Below are positions 51,916-61,007 of a DNA stretch of 64,000 bases, piece by piece. Numbering within the stretch: position 1 is the first letter of the stretch; each line of letters begins with the position of its first letter. Source of the stretch: JAICYJ01 sp035695105. GTDB taxonomy: Bacteria; Actinomycetota; Thermoleophilia; Gaiellales; JAICJC01. The position numbers and the translations under genes are program-made. The notes beneath the pieces were generated by a model. That model was given only the letters and a program-made list of their open reading frames with translations. It was not told the DNA's origin and did not search any database. Location of the stretch: positions 1 through 64,000 of the forward strand of contig DASSEV010000099.1 in the NCBI GenBank assembly GCA_035695105.1, given 5' to 3'.

Positions 51916-52884
51916 TCAGGCCGGCTCGGGCTCGGCGAAGGTGCGGGCCGCGCGCGGACGCACGAACACCGAGCTCCCCGGCTCGATCCCCAGCTCCGCC
52001 GCCTCGTCGCGCGTCAGCTGCGCGGTCAGCTGCTCACCGCCCTCGAGCGTGAGGATCACCCGCACCTCGAAGCCGAGATGGATGACGCGCTCGACGACCG
52101 CCGACTGGGTGGTGCCGTTGGGGGCGTGGCGGATCTCGATGTCGTGCGGACGGACGAGCGCGTCGCCGAGCTCGCTGACCGGGCCGACGAAGCTCATCAC
52201 GAACCGGTTCGCCGGGTTGTCGTAGAGCTCCCGCGGCGCGCCCTCCTGCTCGATCTTGCCCCGGTGCATGACCACCACCGAGTCGGCCACCTCCATGGCC
52301 TCCTCCTGGTCGTGCGTGACGATCACCGTCGTCACGTGCACCTCGTCATGCAGCCGACGCAGCCAGGCGCGCAGATCCTTCCGCACCCGGGCATCGAGGG
52401 CGCCGAACGGCTCGTCCAGCAAGAGCACCTCGGGCTCCACGGCCAGCGCGCGGGCGAGCGCCATGCGCTGGCGCTGGCCGCCGGACAGCTGCGACGGGTA
52501 CCGGTCGCCGAGCCCTTCGAGGTGGACGAGGTCGATCAGCTCGGCCACCCGGCGGCGGATCTCGTCCTTGGGCCGCTTGCGGATGTCGAGGCCGAAGGCG
52601 ATGTTCTTGGCCACGGTCATGTGCTTGAACGCGGCGTAGTGCTGGAACACGAAGCCGATGTCGCGGCGGTGCGCGGGCAGCGTCGTCACGTCCCGGCCGT
52701 TCAGGCTGACGGAGCCGGCGTCGGGCGTCTCCAGCCCCGCGATGACCCGGAGCAGCGTCGACTTGCCGCTGCCGGACGGTCCGAGCAGCGCGGTCAGCGA
52801 TCCGTCGGGGATCTCGATCGAGACGTCGTCGAGCGCCACGAAGTCGCCGAACCGCTTGGTCACGTTCGTTGCGGTGATGGCCAT
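51916..52884 (-). CDS. cysA: Sulfate/thiosulfate import ATPase CysA
   Basis: A 322-residue protein. Walker A is LGPSGSGKST, then FVFQHYAAFKHMTVAKNIAFGL (CysA-typical), signature QLSGGQRQRMALARAL, Walker B LLLDEPFGALDA, and H-loop VTHDQEEA. The C-terminal TOBE-like domain (about 235-322) has ALVRPHDIEI. Seven bp after cysW. Confidence 0.95.
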   Translation of the reverse strand: MAITATNVTKRFGDFVALDDVSIEIPDGSLTALLGPSGSGKSTLLRVIAGLETPDAGSVSLNGRDVTTLPAHRRDIGFVFQHYAAFKHMTVAKNIAFGLDIRKRPKDEIRRRVAELIDLVHLEGLGDRYPSQLSGGQRQRMALARALAVEPEVLLLDEPFGALDARVRKDLRAWLRRLHDEVHVTTVIVTHDQEEAMEVADSVVVMHRGKIEQEGAPRELYDNPANRFVMSFVGPVSELGDALVRPHDIEIRHAPNGTTQSAVVERVIHLGFEVRVILTLEGGEQLTAQLTRDEAAELGIEPGSSVFVRPRAARTFAEPEPA

Positions 52885-52891
52885 GTCGTTC

Positions 52892-53683
52892 CTATGCCTC
52901 CGAGCGCGGTTTGAAGAGGGTCATGAGCAGCACGGTGGCGAGCGCCACCACGGCGAGCACCACGGACACCGAGTAGGCGCCCTGCTTGTCGAAGCTCTCG
53001 TAGGAGCGGTTCACATACACGGTGGCCGTCTCGGAGCTGCCGATCACGTTGCCCGAGACCACCGCCACGGCGCCGTACTCGCCGATGCAGCGGGCCGTGG
53101 TCAGGATGACGCCGTAGACCACGCCCCACCGGATGGCCGGCAGCGTGATCCGGCGGAAGGTCGTGAAGGCGTCGGCGCCGAGCGTCGCAGCGGCCTGCTC
53201 CTGCTCCTCGCCCACCTCGCGCAGCACGGGCATCACCTCGCGGGCAACGAAGGGCAGCGACACGAACATGGTGGCGAGCACCATGCCGGGCAGCGAGAAG
53301 ATGACGGTGATGCCCTCACGGGCCAGGTCGGCCCCGAACCAGCCGGTCTGGCCATAGGTGAGGATCAGCGCCAGGCCGACGACCACCGGCGAGAGCGCGA
53401 ACGGCAGCGCCAGCACCGCGTTGATCACCGTCGCGCCCGGCACGCGGTGCCGGACGAGCATGATCGCCATGATGATGCCGAAGATCGTGTTCAGCGGCAC
53501 CACGATCAGGGCGATCTCGATCGTCAGCCGCAGCGCGTGCAGCGCGTCGGGCTGCGTGACGGCGTCCCAGAACGGCGCGAAGCCGTCCTTGAAGGTGTGA
53601 TACAGGATCATCCCCACCGGCACCAGCAGCAGCATCGCCAGGTAGCCGAGCGCGACGATCCGGAGCCCCCATCTAGCGATCAT
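52892..53683 (-). CDS. cysW: Sulfate ABC transporter permease CysW
   Basis: A 263-residue protein with six membrane helices. The EAA loop is EQAAATLGADAFTTFRRITLP. ARCIGEYGAVAVVSGNVIG is the CysW/CysT signature. The ATG overlaps the cysT stop by 11 nt. Confidence 0.94.
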   Translation of the reverse strand: MIARWGLRIVALGYLAMLLLVPVGMILYHTFKDGFAPFWDAVTQPDALHALRLTIEIALIVVPLNTIFGIIMAIMLVRHRVPGATVINAVLALPFALSPVVVGLALILTYGQTGWFGADLAREGITVIFSLPGMVLATMFVSLPFVAREVMPVLREVGEEQEQAAATLGADAFTTFRRITLPAIRWGVVYGVILTTARCIGEYGAVAVVSGNVIGSSETATVYVNRSYESFDKQGAYSVSVVLAVVALATVLLMTLFKPRSEA

Positions 53684-54503
53684 GGCGCGTCCCCCAGCGC
53701 TGGAGCAGGCTGATGCCGAGCAGGATCACGAGTGCCAGGATCAGCAGGACGAGCGAGATCGCCGCGGCGCCGGCCTGGTCGTCGCTCTCGATCCGGCCCT
53801 TGATCAGCACCGGCACCACCTGGGTCGAGAACGGCACGTTGCCCGAGATCAGAACGACCGAGCCGTACTCGCCGAGCGCCTTGGCAAAGGCCAGCGCCCC
53901 GCCCGAGAGGATGGCCGGCAGCAGGTTCGGCAGCACAATTCGCCGGAACACGGTGAGCGGCGCCGCGCCGAGCGAGGCCGCCGCCTGCTCCATCTCGCGG
54001 TCGAGCTCGAGCAGCACGGGCTGGACGCTTCGCACCACGAACGGCAGCGTCTCGAACATCAGCGCGAGGACGATGCCCTTCCGCGTGTAGGCGACGTCGA
54101 TGCCGATCGGCGAGCTCGGCCCGTAGAGCAGCAGCAGGATGACACCGACCACGATGGTGGGCAGGGCGAAGGGCAGATCGACGACGGCGTTGACCGCCGA
54201 CTTGCCCGGGAAGTCGTCGCGCACGAGCACCCAGGCCAGGATGGTGCCGAACACCGAGTTCACCACCACCACGATCAGCGCGACGCTGATCGACAGCTTC
54301 AGGGCGGCCTGCACGTCGGGCGCGCGGACCGCGTGCAGGAACCCGCTCCAGCCTCCCGCTTGCGCCTGCCAGACGAGCGCAGCCAGCGGCAGGAGCACGA
54401 CCAGGCTGAGGTACAGCACCGCCGTCCCCGCCGCCAGCCCGGGGAGGGCGGCGGCGGGGTTGACGGAGCGAACGCGTGGAGCGCTAGCTGCTGGTTGAGA
54501 CAC
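53673..54503 (-). CDS. cysT: Sulfate ABC transporter permease CysT (CysU)
   Basis: A 276-residue protein with six helices. EAA loop EQAAASLGAAPLTVFRRIVLP, then KALGEYGSVVLISGNVPFST. I chose the GTG at 54503 over the preceding TTG. It overlaps the binding-protein gene by 20 nt. Confidence 0.94.
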   Translation of the reverse strand: MSQPAASAPRVRSVNPAAALPGLAAGTAVLYLSLVVLLPLAALVWQAQAGGWSGFLHAVRAPDVQAALKLSISVALIVVVVNSVFGTILAWVLVRDDFPGKSAVNAVVDLPFALPTIVVGVILLLLYGPSSPIGIDVAYTRKGIVLALMFETLPFVVRSVQPVLLELDREMEQAAASLGAAPLTVFRRIVLPNLLPAILSGGALAFAKALGEYGSVVLISGNVPFSTQVVPVLIKGRIESDDQAGAAAISLVLLILALVILLGISLLQRWGTRHDR

Positions 54504-55500
54504 CAATCGACTGCTCCACCTTGGCCATGATCCCCTTCGTCGGGTCGAAGAAGTCGGTCATGACCTTGTCCCAACCGCCCAGGTCGTCGATCGTGAACTC
54601 CTGCGGCGGCGTCGGGAACCGGTACTTCCCGGTGACGCCCGGCACCACCGGCCGGTAGCCGTTGTCCGCCCAGATCTTCTGCGCGGCCGGCGTGTACAGG
54701 TACTGCAGGAACTTCTTGGCGGCCGGCGGTGCCGTCTTGGTGACGGCGGCGACCGTCTCGATCTTGATCGTCTGGTCGGGGATCACGTAGTCGACGGAGG
54801 CGCCGCCCTGCTGGGCGCGGATCGCCTCGTTCTCGTACGACAGCAGCACATCGCCCTTGCCGTTGGTGAAGGTGGTCAGCGCGTCGCTGGCGCTGCCGTC
54901 CTGCACCGGCACGTGCTTGAACAGCTGGTACAGGTACTGGACGGCTTGGGCCGGGGTCTTGCCCTCCTTCAGCTGGGCGCCATACGCGGCCATGATGTTC
55001 CAGCGCGCGCCGCCCGACGTGAACGGGTTGGGCGTGATCACCTCGACGCCCGGCTTCACCAGGTCGTCCCAGGTGTGGATGCCCTTCGGGTTGCCCTTGC
55101 GGACGACGAAGGAGACGACGGAGTCGACCAGGACGCCCTTGTACTGATTCTGGTCCCAGCTGGCCGACACCTTGCCGTCGTCGACCAGGCGCTGGATGTC
55201 GGGCTCGAGCGCGAAGTGGACGAAGTCGGCCGGCTGGCCGGCATCGACCGCGCGGCTCTGCGAGCCGGACGGGCCGTAGGACTGCGAGAAGCTGACCGCC
55301 TTCCCAGCCGGGGTTCCGTCGAAGGCCTTGATCAGCTCCGCATAGGCGTCCGCCGGCGTGGAATAGGCGACCAGTCGAACGGAGCTCGCGCCCCCTGCGC
55401 CGCTTGCGGCGCTTCCACCGCCGCATCCGGCGGCTGCAAGCCCGAGAGTGAGTACGAGCAAGGCAGCAGCCGCTCGAACTGGGAGTTGTATTCTATACAA
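54484..55500 (-). CDS. sbp: Sulfate-binding lipoprotein
   Basis: A 338-residue protein. Lipobox LGLAAAGC at about residues 17-24. SVRLVAYSTPADAYAELIKAF, SQSYGPSGSQSRAVDAG (sulfate-contacting loop), KGNPKGIHTWDDL and NPFTSGGARWNIMAAYG are typical of sulfate-binding proteins. The likely start is TTG at 55500, 6 nt after AAAGGGGA; an ATG at 55554 would put the divergent promoter inside the gene. First gene of the cys operon. Confidence 0.93.
   Translation of the reverse strand: MYRIQLPVRAAAALLVLTLGLAAAGCGGGSAASGAGGASSVRLVAYSTPADAYAELIKAFDGTPAGKAVSFSQSYGPSGSQSRAVDAGQPADFVHFALEPDIQRLVDDGKVSASWDQNQYKGVLVDSVVSFVVRKGNPKGIHTWDDLVKPGVEVITPNPFTSGGARWNIMAAYGAQLKEGKTPAQAVQYLYQLFKHVPVQDGSASDALTTFTNGKGDVLLSYENEAIRAQQGGASVDYVIPDQTIKIETVAAVTKTAPPAAKKFLQYLYTPAAQKIWADNGYRPVVPGVTGKYRFPTPPQEFTIDDLGGWDKVMTDFFDPTKGIMAKVEQSIGVSTSS
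55486..55500. promoter_or_regulatory. 15-bp palindromic operator candidate
   Basis: TTGTAT-TCT-ATACAA, a perfect inverted repeat overlapping the sbp start codon. A matching half-site ATACAA (55532-55537) lies between the -35 and -10 of the divergent regulator gene. Confidence 0.6.
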
Positions 55501-55517
55501 GTTGTCCCCTTTGTCTA

Positions 55518-55545
55518 TTGACTTTATAGAAATACAACGTACACT
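55518..55545 (+). promoter_or_regulatory. Promoter of the XRE regulator gene
   Basis: -35 TTGACT (55518-55523), 16-bp spacer, -10 TACACT (55540-55545), 7 nt before the ATG: a leaderless transcript is expected. Confidence 0.7.
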
Positions 55546-55552
55546 CACCCCC

Positions 55553-55888
55553 ATGAGCCGTCAAGAGACAACAACTCTCGAGGGTGGCGGATGCGCAGAT
55601 CGGTCGATCGGAACCAATCTCCGCCACCTGGTCGGAATGCACGACCTGCTGCAGCGGGAGGTCGCCGGCTATGTGGGCCTGTCCCCGCAGGGGCTGTGGA
55701 ACATCCTCAACGGCCGGTCGGAGCCTCGGTCGCGAACGGTTCGCGATTGCGCGCAGGCATTCGGGATCACGATTGATGATCTGTTCGCAGACACCGGGGC
55801 GTGCCTGCGGGCAGCGGCCCAGAACTACGAGAGCGCTCCCATCAGGTCTCTCGTAGTTGAGACGCTCGCCAGCGGCACCGACGGCTGA
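55553..55888 (+). CDS. XRE-family transcriptional regulator
   Basis: A 111-residue protein. The helix-turn-helix spans about 22-80: NLRHLVGMHDLLQREVAGYVG, LSPQGLWNILNGRSEPRSRTV (recognition helix), AQAFGITIDDLF. No ligand domain. It is divergent from the sulfate operon across a shared control region, so it probably regulates itself and/or sulfate uptake. Confidence 0.88.
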   Translation: MSRQETTTLEGGGCADRSIGTNLRHLVGMHDLLQREVAGYVGLSPQGLWNILNGRSEPRSRTVRDCAQAFGITIDDLFADTGACLRAAAQNYESAPIRSLVVETLASGTDG

Positions 55889-55922
55889 GGTATCCTTCCC
55901 GTCCGGCCGTCAGGCCAACCCA

Positions 55923-55995
55923 GGGCGCATAGCTCAGCTGGGAGAGCGTCCGCTTCACGCGCGGAAGGTCACAGGTTCGAGCCCTGTTGCGCCCA
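55923..55995 (+). tRNA. tRNA-Val (CAC)
   Basis: A 73-nt cloverleaf. Acceptor GGGCGCA/TGCGCCC with A, D arm GCTC/GAGC, anticodon stem TCCGC/GCGGA with loop TTCACGC (anticodon CAC), T arm ACAGG-TTCGAGC-CCTGT. CCA is not encoded. Confidence 0.95.
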
Positions 55996-56008
55996 CTCTC
56001 GAGAGGCT

Positions 56009-56761
56009 CTACGCGGCGTCGGACTCGATGATGCGGAGCCCCACATCCATGTCGGATGCGTGCCGGAGTGCCCCATGGCGGGCATCCCACGCACCGGACG
56101 CGAGGTCGGCCCGCAGCAGCTCGACACCCGCCTCGACCTGGTCGGCGGGGAGGTGGCGGAACGTCGAGATGTTCCGGCGCACGTCCGGGTCGAGGTAGGC
56201 CTCGGGCCGGCCGATGAACGCTTCGGGGAACCCATCCACGCAGGCAACCGGCACGCATAGCGTCAGGATCCTGGTGTGGCCTCCCAGCCGCTCAGCGATC
56301 GCTCGCGGCTGCACCTCTGGCCTGGCACAGCGTTCCGACATCCCCGGGAAGTAGTCCTCGGTCAGCCACAGCCGATTGATCACCGCTGCATCTCCGGCGA
56401 CCACCACCACCCGGCGCGCGACGCGCCTGAGCTCGGCCAGGCCGGCGGCGGGGTCATCCCAGTGATGGATGGTCGCGACCGCCATGGCCGCATCGAAGCT
56501 GCCGGCGAGGAACGGCAACCGTTCGGCGGCCGCGAGCACGGCCGGGGCGGCGTCCACCGCTCGCTGACCCACCATCACCGGCGAGGGCTCGACGGCGACC
56601 ACGGTCCGGTCGCGCGGCTCGTAGGCTCCGGCTCCGGCGCCCACGTTGACCACCGTGCGGGCGTCGCCCAGCGCTGCGTGGATCTGGGCAGCGATCTCGG
56701 GATCCTCCTGGCGCGTGGACGTGTACGTCGTTCCCAGGGTGTCGTACAGGGGCTGCGACAT
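56009..56761 (-). CDS. Class I SAM-dependent methyltransferase
   Basis: A 250-residue protein. VVNVGAGAGAYEP is motif I, VVAVEPSPVMV has the acidic strand-2 residue, LPFLAGSFDAAMAVATIHHWDD motif post I. Similar to UbiE/Methyltransf_11 proteins. The second ATG (MSQPLYD) was chosen; TATAGT (56776-56771) lies 9 nt upstream of it, suggesting a leaderless mRNA. Substrate unknown. Confidence 0.85.
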   Translation of the reverse strand: MSQPLYDTLGTTYTSTRQEDPEIAAQIHAALGDARTVVNVGAGAGAYEPRDRTVVAVEPSPVMVGQRAVDAAPAVLAAAERLPFLAGSFDAAMAVATIHHWDDPAAGLAELRRVARRVVVVAGDAAVINRLWLTEDYFPGMSERCARPEVQPRAIAERLGGHTRILTLCVPVACVDGFPEAFIGRPEAYLDPDVRRNISTFRHLPADQVEAGVELLRADLASGAWDARHGALRHASDMDVGLRIIESDAA

Positions 56762-56810
56762 AGCGCGCCTACTATATAGCATGCGTGCGCTTATCGCGCG
56801 GGCGAAGCAG

Positions 56811-58223
56811 CTACTGCTCGAGCACAGGCTCCCGCACGACGGCCCGCGACCGTCCGGGAACCGCCAGCGCCACGCCCAGACCGCCGACCAGTGCCAGCGA
56901 GCACAGCACGAACGCGCTCGTCCAGCCGTGCGCCTCGGGCAGCCCGGAGGCCCCGGCCGATGCCGTCACCACGCTGGCCGACACCTGTGCGCCGACCGCG
57001 CCGCCGATGCTGCGCATGATCGTGTTCATACCGCCGGCAACACCCGTCTGCTCGCGCGGCACCGCCTCGACGATCAGGTTCGCCATAGCCGCGAACGCGA
57101 GGCCGATGCCCGCCCCGAGCAGTGCGGTCGCCAGATAGATCTGCCAGTGCTCGTCACGCCGCGCCGCGAGCAACGCGAACGCCGCCGCAGAGATGGCCGC
57201 CCCGAGGACGAGCGGGAGCTTCGATCCCACCGTCGAGGACAGCCGCCCCGCAATCGGGCTGACCAGCAGCATCGCCAGCGTCGCCGGAAACAGGAACAGG
57301 CCGGCCTCGGTCGCCGACGACCCGAAGCCGTATCCCGTCGAGGCCGGCATCTGCACGTACTGCGGGACGAGCACGAACGAGCTGTACATCCCGAAGCCGA
57401 TCATGAGCGCGGCCGTGTTGGTCGTCCAGACGCCGCGCAGCCGCATCATCCGCATGTCGACCAGCGGCTGGGCGGCGCGTGACTCGACCGCGATCCAGAC
57501 CACCAGCAGCAGCGCCGACAGCGCGAACAGGCCGAGCGTCCGCCCGGATGTCCACCCCCAGCCGGGCCCCTCGCTGACGCCGATCAGCAGGGCGACCAGC
57601 CAGCCGGCGAGCAGCATGGCGCCGAGCCAGTTGACCCTCCCCGGCGCGCGCACCGGCGACTCCGGGATGACGACGACGGCGGCCACCGTGGCGATCACGA
57701 CCGGCACCAGCGGGAACCAGAAGATCCAGTGGTAGCCGAGGTGCTCGATGATCGGGCCGGCCAGCACGATGCCGGCGCCGCCGCCGATGCCGAGGATGGA
57801 CGAGATCATCGCGATGCCGAACGCCACCCGCTCGGGCGGGAACTCGTCACGGATGATGCCGAAGGCGAGCGGGAACACGGCGCCCGCGAGCCCCTGGACG
57901 ACACGCCCGGCGATCATGACCGCGATCGTCTGCGCCAGCGCCGACATCACCGTGCCCACGGCAAGCGCGGAGAGCGCGACGACGAGCATGCGCTTCTTGC
58001 CGTAGATGTCCCCCATCCTGCCCAGGATCGGCGTCGCCACCGAGGCGCTCAGGAGGTAGGCGGTGAGGATCCACGTCGACCCTGTCGTGCTCGTGTGCAG
58101 GTCGAGCTGGATGTCGCGCAGCGCGGGAGCCACCAGCGATTGCAGGAGCGCGAAGGACGCACCTGCGACGGCGAGGATGGCAAACGTGGAGCGGTAGTGC
58201 GGACGGTCCAGCTGGTGGGTCAC
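56811..58223 (-). CDS. DHA2-type MFS drug efflux transporter
   Basis: About 470 residues with 14 membrane helices. GSTWILTAYLLSASVATPI and LGRMGDIYGKKRML are the loop 1/2-3 motifs, RVVQGLAGAVFPLAFGII is motif B, and GGGAGIVLAGPII motif C of drug/proton antiporters. Starts at GTG. Divergent from the sensor kinase by 65 bp. Confidence 0.92.
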   Translation of the reverse strand: MTHQLDRPHYRSTFAILAVAGASFALLQSLVAPALRDIQLDLHTSTTGSTWILTAYLLSASVATPILGRMGDIYGKKRMLVVALSALAVGTVMSALAQTIAVMIAGRVVQGLAGAVFPLAFGIIRDEFPPERVAFGIAMISSILGIGGGAGIVLAGPIIEHLGYHWIFWFPLVPVVIATVAAVVVIPESPVRAPGRVNWLGAMLLAGWLVALLIGVSEGPGWGWTSGRTLGLFALSALLLVVWIAVESRAAQPLVDMRMMRLRGVWTTNTAALMIGFGMYSSFVLVPQYVQMPASTGYGFGSSATEAGLFLFPATLAMLLVSPIAGRLSSTVGSKLPLVLGAAISAAAFALLAARRDEHWQIYLATALLGAGIGLAFAAMANLIVEAVPREQTGVAGGMNTIMRSIGGAVGAQVSASVVTASAGASGLPEAHGWTSAFVLCSLALVGGLGVALAVPGRSRAVVREPVLEQ

Positions 58224-58288
58224 TGCAGGCGACCACCGTAGCAGCCCCGAAGCGCCATTCGATCCCGGTTTGCTGCAGAATCCCATGC

Positions 58289-59734
58289 ATGGCACTCACC
58301 CAGAGCGACCGTCCAGCCGCAGGCCGCCGGCCGGAGGCATCGCTGCTGCGAACGCTGGAGTCGTCGCGGGCCACCGCCCCCGCCGTGGCTGCGGCGCTCG
58401 TGCTCCTGAGCACACTGGTGACGGCGCTGGTCACGCCGACCGTGCCCTACGAGGCCGCCGGCGTCATCTACCTCGTCGGCGTGCTCGGCGTCTCGTCCAT
58501 CTACGGCCTGTGGTGGGGCCTCGTCACGAGCGTGGCGTCCGCGCTCGCCTACAACTTCTTCTTCCTGCCGCCGGCGCACACCCTCGTCATCAACTCCTCG
58601 AGCGACTGGGCGGCGCTGGCCGCCTTCGTGCTGACCGCGCTCGTCACCTCGAACCTGGCCTCCCGTGCGCGCAGCGAGCGCGACGAGGCCGCCCGCCGTG
58701 CGGCAGAGGCGCGCCTCAGCGAGTCCTTCGCGACGCTCGTCGCCGACGCCGATGACCTCGCCTCGGTGTTGCCGACATTGGCATCGCAGGCGGCACGGTC
58801 GCTGGGTGCGACGGACGGCGTCATCCACCGCGGCACCCCGTCGCCCCCGGAGCGGCGGGGCGCGGTGCTGCCGCTTGTGTTCAACGACCGCTGGATGGGC
58901 GAGCTGCGCATGATCGAGCCGCCGCAGGGCGCGCTCGACACGGCGGCCGCGGAGCGGGTGGCGCGCAGCCTGGCCGGCCTGATCGCGCTCGGCGAGGAGC
59001 GAGAGCGCCGCATCCACCAGCAGGTGCAGGCCGAGGCGCTGTCGCGGTCGGATGAGCTGAAGACCGCGCTGCTGCGGGCGGTGTCGCACGACCTGCGCTC
59101 GCCGCTGATGGCGATCAGCACGGCCGCAGGCGGGCTCCGCTATGCCGGGCTGGACGACGAGGACCGGGAGCTGCTCGAGACGATCACGGAGCAGACCGGG
59201 CGGATGAACGGGATGATCGAGAACCTGCTCGACCTGTCCAAGCTACAGGCAGGCGCCGTCTCGACGCGCGCGGACTGGATCGACCTGCGGGAGCTGGTCG
59301 AGGCCTCGGCCGACGAGCTGGCGCGACGGATGCCCGAGGGCGGAGCGGTCGACCTGGAGTTCGACGCGGATCTGCCGCTGGTGCGGGGGGACGCGCCGCA
59401 GCTGCAGCGCGTGCTCGTCAACCTGCTCGAGAACGCCCGCAAGTTCTCGCCGCCGGATCAGCCGGTCCAGGTGACGGTGCGCCGGCGCGGCTCCCGGGTC
59501 GATCTGTCGGTGGCCGATCGCGGGCCCGGCGTCACGGAGGATGAGGCCGAGCGCATCTTCGAGCCGTTCTACCGCTCGCCGGAGCGGCGCGATGTGCCCG
59601 GATCAGGCCTGGGGCTCGCGATCGCCCGCGGGCTGGCCGAGGCCAACTCGGGGACGCTGGCGGTGGAGCGGCGCGACGGAGGCGGCAGCACGTTCACGCT
59701 GACGCTGCCGGTGCCGGCTGGTAGGGCCCGATGA
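58289..59734 (+). CDS. KdpD-like sensor histidine kinase lacking the N-terminal KdpD domain
   Basis: A 481-residue protein. The DUF4118 membrane region (about 30-125) has four helices with YLVGVLGVSSIYGLWWGLV and ALAYNFFFLPPAHTL, as in KdpD. A GAF-like segment follows (140-235), then HisKA with VSHDLRSPLMAIS (phospho-His), N box NLLENARKFS, G1 DRGPGV, F box EPFYR, and G2 GSGLGLAI. The cytoplasmic ATPase/Usp half of KdpD is missing. TGA-ATG overlap with the response regulator. Confidence 0.9.
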   Translation: MALTQSDRPAAGRRPEASLLRTLESSRATAPAVAAALVLLSTLVTALVTPTVPYEAAGVIYLVGVLGVSSIYGLWWGLVTSVASALAYNFFFLPPAHTLVINSSSDWAALAAFVLTALVTSNLASRARSERDEAARRAAEARLSESFATLVADADDLASVLPTLASQAARSLGATDGVIHRGTPSPPERRGAVLPLVFNDRWMGELRMIEPPQGALDTAAAERVARSLAGLIALGEERERRIHQQVQAEALSRSDELKTALLRAVSHDLRSPLMAISTAAGGLRYAGLDDEDRELLETITEQTGRMNGMIENLLDLSKLQAGAVSTRADWIDLRELVEASADELARRMPEGGAVDLEFDADLPLVRGDAPQLQRVLVNLLENARKFSPPDQPVQVTVRRRGSRVDLSVADRGPGVTEDEAERIFEPFYRSPERRDVPGSGLGLAIARGLAEANSGTLAVERRDGGGSTFTLTLPVPAGRAR

Positions 59735-60417
59735 GCGGCGGGACGCGCATCCTGGTGGTCGACGACGAGCGCCCGATCCGGCGGGCGCTCGAGGTCACGC
59801 TCGCGAAGGCGGGCTACACGGTGGACACCGCCACCGACGCGTCGGAGGCGCTCACCAAGGCGGCCCTGACGCCGCCCGACCTGGTCATCCTCGACCTGAT
59901 GCTTCCCGACGCCGACGGCGCGGACGTGTCGCGGCAGCTGCGCGACTGGCTGCGCGCGCCGATCCTGCTGATCTCGGCGGTGGGCGAGGAGGGAGACAAG
60001 ATCCGCGCGCTGGACGCCGGCGCCGACGATTACCTGACGAAGCCGTTCGGCATCGGGGAGCTGCTGGCGAGAGTGCGGGCGCTGCTGCGCCGTTCCGAGG
60101 GCGCGGCCTCGGGCGAGCAGGTCGTGACCGTCGGCGACCTGTCGATCGACCTGCCCCATCGCGTCGTCACCGCGGCAGGCAACGAGGTACACCTGACCCC
60201 GACCGAGTTCGACCTGCTGAAGGAGCTGGCGCTCGCGGAGGGCCGGCCCCTGACCCACAGGATGCTGCTCCGCAACGTGTGGGGTCCCGGTTACGCCCAG
60301 GAGATGCAGCTGCTGCGCACGCACATGGGCCGGCTGCGCGACAAGCTCGAGGAGAACGGCGTCCCCCGCACGTCGATCGAGACGCTGACCGGCGTCGGCT
60401 ACCGGCTTCGCGGCTGA
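59731..60417 (+). CDS. KdpE-like response regulator (OmpR family)
   Basis: A 228-residue protein. ILVVDDERPIRRAL, LVILDLMLPDADG (phospho-Asp), ILLISAVGEEGDKI, DYLTKPF. The winged helix ends MGRLRDKLEENG and GVGYRLRG. Works with the preceding kinase. The kdpFABC genes are absent; usp and kup follow. Confidence 0.94.
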   Translation: MSGGTRILVVDDERPIRRALEVTLAKAGYTVDTATDASEALTKAALTPPDLVILDLMLPDADGADVSRQLRDWLRAPILLISAVGEEGDKIRALDAGADDYLTKPFGIGELLARVRALLRRSEGAASGEQVVTVGDLSIDLPHRVVTAAGNEVHLTPTEFDLLKELALAEGRPLTHRMLLRNVWGPGYAQEMQLLRTHMGRLRDKLEENGVPRTSIETLTGVGYRLRG

Positions 60418-60421
60418 GCTC

Positions 60422-60454
60422 GACCGTGATGCGACCGTGATGCCGGTGTGATGA
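60422..60454 (+). promoter_or_regulatory. Three 11-bp-phased repeats before usp-kup
   Basis: GACCGTGATGC twice in tandem (60422-60443), then CGGTGTGATGA. The core GTGATG recurs at 60426, 60437 and 60448, one per helical turn, as in OmpR/PhoB-type boxes. A likely binding site of the response regulator just upstream. Confidence 0.65.
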
Positions 60455-60518
60455 AACCGATGTGCAAACCGGCCTGATCGTCATGCCTCCGTGACGCGTT
60501 TCGCGCCACGATGCGAGC

Positions 60519-61007
60519 ATGACCGTGAAAGCTTTCCCCCACAGACCGCGCGCCGGCGTGCGCCGCGGGTTCAGCTCGATCCTGCTTCCCGTGAACACCG
60601 CGCAGCCGGAGCTGCCCTGGGACATGATCGATCTGGCCGCCCGGCTTGCCACGGAGCGCCGGTCGGCGATCGTTCTGCTGGCCTTCACCGAGGTGCCGCT
60701 CTGGGAGGAGATGGACGTCGAGCTGCCCGAGGTCGAGGAGCGGGTGCACGAGATGGCGCGCCAGGCCCGGTCGATCGCCGGCCGCTACGGCGTCGGAGTC
60801 CACGTCACCGCCCCACGCACGCGCGGGGCCGCCGATCTGGTGCTGGCGGAGGCGAGACGCCGGAGGGCCGAGCTGATCGTGCTCGGGGCCACCGGGCACC
60901 GCCGCGGCACGGTCGCGTCGTTGCTCAGCGACCCGGTCGCACGGCGGGTGGCCGAGGAGCCCGGGCTGCGCACGATGTTCGTCAAGCCGCCGGAGTGTGC
61001 GGCATGA
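60519..61007 (+). CDS. Universal stress protein (UspA family)
   Basis: A 162-residue protein. RRGFSSILLPVNTAQPEL is the first strand, and LIVLGATGHRRGTVASLLSDPVARRV is the G-2x-G-9x-G(S/T) ATP-binding motif. It overlaps kup (ATGA), so it is made with the transporter and may take the place of the Usp domain missing from the KdpD-like kinase. Confidence 0.9.
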   Translation: MTVKAFPHRPRAGVRRGFSSILLPVNTAQPELPWDMIDLAARLATERRSAIVLLAFTEVPLWEEMDVELPEVEERVHEMARQARSIAGRYGVGVHVTAPRTRGAADLVLAEARRRRAELIVLGATGHRRGTVASLLSDPVARRVAEEPGLRTMFVKPPECAA

